Shown here: one piece after another, positions 23,076 to 26,476 of the stretch
Layout of the letters: every line of letters starts with the position of its first letter
Position numbering within the stretch: the first letter of the stretch is position 1
Assembly: GCA_011390455.1 (NCBI GenBank)
Contig: JAABSI010000038.1
Location: 1-26,476 of the forward strand
Source of the DNA: Trueperaceae bacterium
GTDB taxonomy: Bacteria > Deinococcota > Deinococci > Deinococcales > Trueperaceae
Length of the DNA stretch: 26,476 bases
Direction of reading: 5' to 3'
Made by a program: the position numbers and the translations under genes
The notes under the pieces: generated by a model
What the model saw: only the letters and a program-made list of their open reading frames with translations
What the model was told of the DNA's origin: nothing
Databases searched by the model: none

Positions 23076-23660
23076 ATGCAACCAGCATCGATCCGCCCCC
23101 ACCTCGCGCTCCGCGCCATCGCTTCCGCTTTGCTCGTCCTCACCCTCGCCGCCTGCGGCGCCTCGACGCCGTCCGGGGATGGCGACGACGGGGGCGGAGG
23201 CGGGGGCGGAGGCGATCCGACCGACTTCCGCTGGAGCCTGACCGACGCCACCACCTTCGAAGAGATCAAGGGGACGACGGCGACGATCTCCGAAGATGCG
23301 ATCACGGGGACGGGGAGCGTGCCAGCCGGCTGGTCGCTCGAGATCTCGCGGCCAGGCGGGTTCGTCGACGAGGCCACGTACGCCTCGTACGACGATCCCG
23401 ACAGCGGCGTGACGGCCGACCTCACGGTCACGATCGGCGCCCCGGACGGATCGACGTGCACGGTCGGACCGGCCGAGACCTCGATCACCGAGAACGGTCC
23501 CAACGCGGGCGACACCTACGCGCAGGCCACCTACTTCGGCACCGACGAGACGGATGGCCGTCCCCTCGTGTCCTTCGCGTTCCTATCGGCCGCGTGCGAC
23601 GATCTGCCAGGCGCGTCCGGCTCGGTGAACATCTGGCTGTTCGGCTTCGGCTCTCCCTGA
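23076..23660 (+). CDS. Lipoprotein of unknown function
   Basis: 194 residues. A type II signal peptide ends in the lipobox LTLAAC, so the protein should be lipid-anchored on the outer side of the membrane after cleavage before the Cys at about 27. A Gly/Asp linker (GDGDDGGGGGGGGDP) follows, then a domain of about 140 residues that seems all-beta, rich in Thr and Asp, with three later cysteines. No family is recognised. ATG 23076 is chosen over the ATG at 23013 because the signal peptide starts there and TAACCT lies five bases upstream. It is a single-gene unit between the GGDEF remnant and the tRNA gene. Confidence 0.8.
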   Translation: MQPASIRPHLALRAIASALLVLTLAACGASTPSGDGDDGGGGGGGGDPTDFRWSLTDATTFEEIKGTTATISEDAITGTGSVPAGWSLEISRPGGFVDEATYASYDDPDSGVTADLTVTIGAPDGSTCTVGPAETSITENGPNAGDTYAQATYFGTDETDGRPLVSFAFLSAACDDLPGASGSVNIWLFGFGSP

Positions 23661-23721
23661 TCCTTGGAGCGGGAGCCCACCGGTAAACGGGGCGTCGATC
23701 GAGCCGTCATCCCCGAAGCGT

Positions 23722-23798
23722 TGGTGGGCCCTGCGGGGCTCGAACCCGCGACCGAGCGATTATGAGTCGCCTGCTCTGACCGACTGAGCTAAGGGCCC
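23722..23798 (-). tRNA. tRNA-Ile2 (anticodon CAU, lysidine type)
   Basis: A 77-base tRNA including encoded CCA. The acceptor stem GGGCCCT/AGGGCCC pairs perfectly. The D-arm is TAGCTCAGTCGGTCAGAGCA, the anticodon stem GGCGA/TCGCT encloses the loop CTCATAA with anticodon CAT, and the T-arm is GCGGG/CCCGC around TTCGAGC. A CAU anticodon can be initiator Met, elongator Met or Ile2. The anticodon arm and variable region (GGCGACTCATAATCGCT then CGGTCG) closely follow the tRNA-Ile2 of Escherichia coli (ileX type), whose C34 becomes lysidine through TilS to read AUA. I therefore call it Ile2, not Met. Confidence 0.88.
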
Positions 23799-23819
23799 GC
23801 GCCACGTCGGGACGGACCC

Positions 23820-23825
23820 ATGGTA
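23820..23825 (-). promoter_or_regulatory. Possible -10 of the tRNA gene
   Basis: On the minus strand TACCAT lies 21 bases before the 5' end of the tRNA, which would give a leader of about 15 bases. No clear -35 is seen. Confidence 0.35.
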
Positions 23826-23894
23826 CGTGGCCGCTCGCCGCCGGGTGCCGACGGCGGCAGCACTTTGACCCTGCCAGCGTGCGGCGTCATGCCC

Positions 23895-23900
23895 TAGCTT
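23895..23900 (+). promoter_or_regulatory. TAGCTT -10 of the epimerase-like gene
   Basis: TAGCTT lies 24 bases before the TTG start at 23925. Transcription from about 23907 would leave a very short leader holding GGAGGT, the ribosome site that fixes the unusual TTG start. Confidence 0.5.
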
Positions 23901-23924
23901 GGGCTTCGGGACGGAGGTCGCCCC

Positions 23925-24905
23925 TTGAACGACGCCCACGCGCACGACGCCCGCGAACCGGATGGTTCCTCGGATCTCCACGTGATCTTCGGCACCGGTC
24001 CGGTCGGCTGCTGGACCGCCCGTGCGCTGGTCGCGGACGGACACCGCGTCCGCGCCGTGAACCGCAGTGGCCACCGGCCCGGCCTGCTTCCCGACGGCGT
24101 CGAGGTGCGGGCCGTGGACGCCTCCGATCCGGCTCGGGCGCGCACCGCCGCGGAGGGCGCCACCACCGTCGTGCAGGCGCTCAACCCGCCGTACCACCGT
24201 TGGCACGAACTCTTCCCACCGCTGCAGGCAGCCGTCCTCGCCGCCGCCGAGGCGGCCAGCGCCCGCTACGTCTCGATCGACAACCTCTACATGCTCGACG
24301 CGTCGCAACCCATCACCGAGTCGTCGCGCGTGGCCCCCGCCTCCACCAAGGGCGAGTTGCGCCAGCGCATGGCCGAGGAGGTGCTCGCCGCACACGAGCG
24401 CGGCGCCGTGCGCGCCACCGTGCTGCGCTCGGCCGACTACTACGGCCCCGGCGTCACCGGCTCGGCGTGGGGCGAGCGGGTCTTCGCGCCGCTGGTCGCA
24501 GGCAAGGCGGCGCAGGTCACCGGTCGCCTCGACGTGCCCCACTCGGTCGCCTACATCGAGGACGTCGGTCGCGCCGTGGCGCTGCTCGCCACCCGCGACG
24601 AGGCGCTCGGAAGCGTCTGGATCGCGCCGCACGCCCCCGCCGCGACCGCGAACGAGATGGTGGCGATGGCGGCCGAGGCGGCCGGCGTGGCGCCCAAGGC
24701 CAGCGGGATGGGGCGCTTCATGATGCGCTTGGGCGGCCTGTTCGTGCCCGAAGCGCGGGCCACGGTCGAGATGATGGATCAGTTCCTGAAGCCCTTCGTC
24801 GTCGATGCCCATGCCTTCGAGCGCACCTTCGGGCTCGAGCCGACGCCGCTGCGCGAGGGACTCGCGCGGACGGTGGCCTGGTACCGCAACCGTCCTGCGC
24901 GATAG
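23925..24905 (+). CDS. NAD-dependent epimerase/dehydratase-family protein
   Basis: 326 residues, atypical or extended SDR fold. The cofactor loop is HVIFGTGPVGCWTARAL (GxGxxG), followed by RAVNRSG after the second strand and VDASD, a pattern common in NAD(P)-binding epimerase-like proteins. YVSIDNLYMLD replaces the usual Ser-Tyr region and SADYYGPGVTGS is the family's Y-GP segment. The classical YxxxK catalytic pair is not evident; a Ser/Thr-Lys (STKGE) lies where it would be expected, so the catalytic activity is uncertain. Nearest in pattern to NmrA/NAD-dependent epimerases of unknown substrate. The start is TTG 23925, set by GGAGGT seven bases before it. Confidence 0.82.
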   Translation: MNDAHAHDAREPDGSSDLHVIFGTGPVGCWTARALVADGHRVRAVNRSGHRPGLLPDGVEVRAVDASDPARARTAAEGATTVVQALNPPYHRWHELFPPLQAAVLAAAEAASARYVSIDNLYMLDASQPITESSRVAPASTKGELRQRMAEEVLAAHERGAVRATVLRSADYYGPGVTGSAWGERVFAPLVAGKAAQVTGRLDVPHSVAYIEDVGRAVALLATRDEALGSVWIAPHAPAATANEMVAMAAEAAGVAPKASGMGRFMMRLGGLFVPEARATVEMMDQFLKPFVVDAHAFERTFGLEPTPLREGLARTVAWYRNRPAR

Positions 24906-25100
24906 GACCGACGCGCCGACCCTCGCGCCTCGCCGCACGACCTCGGCTCGGAACCGCCGCCGCTTCGCTCGCTTCGGCGCTGCCGCCGTGCGACGGCGCC
25001 GGGCATCCGCGTCACGCTCGCGTCACACCTCGTTTCGAACGATGGTCGTGCGCCCGTAGCCGATCGCCATCGAGCAAGGCACGCGCGCAGAGGAGGCCCC

Positions 25101-25739
25101 ATGCGACGCGCGACGACCCCCTTTGCCCAAGCCGAATACGACCGAGGCGGTCGCGGCACCGAACCTCGACCCGCATCCTCGAGTCGGCGCCTCGCCGCCC
25201 TCCTGCTCGTCGCCATCGCCCTGATCGCCGCCGGCTGCAGCGCGCCACCCGCCGGGGGCTCCACGCTCCCCTTGGCGCTGTGGACGTTCGACGCCGACCT
25301 CGAAGGCTGGCAGGCCGGCACGACGGCCGACGAAGAGGCCTGGGGCAGCGCCGAGTGGCGCTCCTGGTGTGGCCGCGACCGCGACGAGGGCTGCGTCAAG
25401 CTCGACGGCACCGGGGATGCCGGAGGCCCGAACGCGTGGATCGAGCGCACCGTGGATCTGCCGCCGGGCGCCACCACGCTGCGGGCCCTGACCACCGCCC
25501 ACAACCGCAGCGGTGCCGACAGCCTCTATCGGGTCCGCCTCGTCGACGCAGGGGGCGCCGAGCACGTCCTGGTCGACTGGGCGTCGTCGTCCGGCAGCGA
25601 GGACGCGTACGCCTGGTTCACCCTCGAGGCGTCGATCGCGGCGTTCGCCGGCACGACCGTCACGCTGTTCTTCGAGGGTGCCGACGACGGCCCCGGCTCC
25701 AACGAACAGCGGTACTACGACGACATCGGCATCTACTGA
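25101..25739 (+). CDS. Lipoprotein with a carbohydrate-binding-like jelly-roll domain
   Basis: 212 residues. A long, basic N-terminus precedes the hydrophobic core and lipobox LIAAGC, so the mature protein is anchored at about Cys46. The rest is a single beta-rich domain. LALWTFDADLEGWQAGTTADEEAW near its start and FFEGADDGPGSNEQRYYDDIGIY at its end are typical of discoidin/CBM-like jelly-roll modules, in which FD..EGW opens and YDD.. closes the sandwich. Ligand unknown; binding of sugars or calcium is plausible. ATG 25101 follows AGAGGAGG. The 195 bases before it contain no other gene. A strong hairpin follows the stop. Confidence 0.8.
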   Translation: MRRATTPFAQAEYDRGGRGTEPRPASSSRRLAALLLVAIALIAAGCSAPPAGGSTLPLALWTFDADLEGWQAGTTADEEAWGSAEWRSWCGRDRDEGCVKLDGTGDAGGPNAWIERTVDLPPGATTLRALTTAHNRSGADSLYRVRLVDAGGAEHVLVDWASSSGSEDAYAWFTLEASIAAFAGTTVTLFFEGADDGPGSNEQRYYDDIGIY

Positions 25740-25764
25740 CGAGCAGCCTGCGACGCGCGCGGGC

Positions 25765-25808
25765 CGCCTTCTGCCCGCCGGCGCCCCGGGGCCGGCGGGC
25801 AGAAGGCG
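25765..25808. terminator. Strong bidirectional hairpin between convergent genes
   Basis: An 18-bp perfect stem (25765-25782 with 25791-25808) around an 8-base GC loop, placed between the lipoprotein gene stop at 25739 and the hydrolase stop at 25845. The minus-strand and plus-strand arms are equivalent, so it can end both transcripts. It lacks a U-tract. Confidence 0.8.
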
Positions 25809-25844
25809 TCGCGGTGCGTGCGCGCTCCGCCCAGAGGCGCGCCC

Positions 25845-26476
25845 TCAGGGCGTCGCGCCCCCGAGGAACGCGTGCACAGCGTCCAGGACGAACTCCGGTC
25901 GATCGAGCAACGACTCGTGCCCGGCGTCCTCGACGCGCAGCGCCGTCGCGTTCACGATGATGCTGGCGTACTCCTCGAACGCACCCTCCGCCGCGAGGTC
26001 GTGGCTGCCGTACACCACCAGGGTCGTGGCCTGCACGCCCGCGAGCTCCATCCGCCAATCCCAGTCGCCGAGCGAGCCGAAGAGCGCGTTCAGAAGGGGT
26101 CCGGTCACGTCGCCGTGCTCGTTGCGGTACTGGCACGGGTCGCTGAGACGGTTCTCGAGGTGCGCGAGGTCGACGACCGTCGCGGCGCTCAGCACCACGA
26201 GCTCCTCACGGCAGAAGGTGTACGCGTCGGAGCGGTTCGCCCCGGACGCCAGCAGCCCCTCCACCACGGCTTGCTGCGCCGCGACGTCGTGCTCGGGCAC
26301 GTTGGCCGGCTGCCCCATCCAGTACGCCCGCAGCGGGAGGGGGTTGAGCAACACCAGGCGCTCGACGCGCTCCGGGTGCTGCGCGGCGTAGCGCGCGACC
26401 AACGCACCCCACAAGGAGGTCCCGGCCAGGTTCATCCGCTCGAGCCCGAAGTACGCCCGGGCGGTGTCGATGTCGG
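25845..26476 (-). CDS. Alpha/beta hydrolase (partial, 5' end outside the window)
   Basis: About 210 residues of the C-terminal part of an alpha/beta hydrolase. The frame remains open to the window edge and reads DIDTARAYFGLERMNLAGTS before the first in-window ATG, a typical lead-in to the nucleophile elbow, so the true start lies outside. The elbow is GTSLWGA, with the Ser as nucleophile. The acid is probably the Asp of VVYGSHDLA and the base the His of DAGHESL. The cap region lies between. The layout resembles proline-iminopeptidase/epoxide-hydrolase-like members, but the substrate is unknown. The end of the gene faces the lipoprotein gene across a strong hairpin. Confidence 0.85.
   Translation of the reverse strand, partial: DIDTARAYFGLERMNLAGTSLWGALVARYAAQHPERVERLVLLNPLPLRAYWMGQPANVPEHDVAAQQAVVEGLLASGANRSDAYTFCREELVVLSAATVVDLAHLENRLSDPCQYRNEHGDVTGPLLNALFGSLGDWDWRMELAGVQATTLVVYGSHDLAAEGAFEEYASIIVNATALRVEDAGHESLLDRPEFVLDAVHAFLGGATP

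Noticed and set aside
23722..23798. Calling the CAU tRNA tRNA-Met
   Set aside because: The anticodon arm and variable region match the Ile2 type better than either Met type.

Overview
The window is about 26.5 kb of very GC-rich bacterial chromosome. It is densely coding and has no CRISPR array, insertion sequence or prophage. Codon third positions are almost all G or C, so long antisense open frames are common and were discarded. Many genes have a TANNNT-like -10 hexamer 5-7 bases before the start codon and no Shine-Dalgarno sequence, which implies leaderless mRNAs. Together with a HemY-type protoporphyrinogen/coproporphyrinogen oxidase and many small secreted proteins and lipoproteins, this suits a Deinococcota lineage (Truepera-like) or a high-GC Actinomycetota. 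No marker here settles the phylum, so the assignment is an inference of low to moderate confidence.

Layout. 1-1.5 kb: the tail of an unknown gene coupled to hemY/hemG. 1.5-5 kb: an OmpR-type response regulator and histidine kinase, flanked by two small secreted Gly/Pro/Asp-rich proteins. The promoters of both flanking genes carry the same tandem GTCAGGT-type boxes at 11-bp pitch, 8 bases before a TANNNT element, so they look like targets of this regulator. 5-11.5 kb: a secreted Cys-containing protein, a SurA-N-like protein, a HAD phosphatase, two DUF1801/YdeI-type proteins, a flavodoxin-fold reductase, a short-chain dehydrogenase, a two-helix membrane protein and a methyltransferase. 11.5-16.4 kb: an M20 dipeptidase, a membrane-anchored zinc ribbon, a DUF2953/GerW pair and a PLP-dependent decarboxylase.

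16.4-20.8 kb (minus strand): a compact non-homologous end-joining operon. The order is ligD (phosphoesterase-ligase-polymerase), a 69-residue four-CxxC zinc protein, Ku paralogue 2 and Ku paralogue 1, and every junction overlaps. The zinc protein is the best candidate for an undescribed component.

21-26.5 kb: an MscS-family channel, a decayed GGDEF (diguanylate cyclase) remnant, two lipoproteins of unknown function, a tRNA-Ile2 with a CAU anticodon, an NAD-dependent epimerase-like protein and the 3' part of an alpha/beta hydrolase that runs off the window. GC-rich perfect hairpins without U-tracts end several transcription units.
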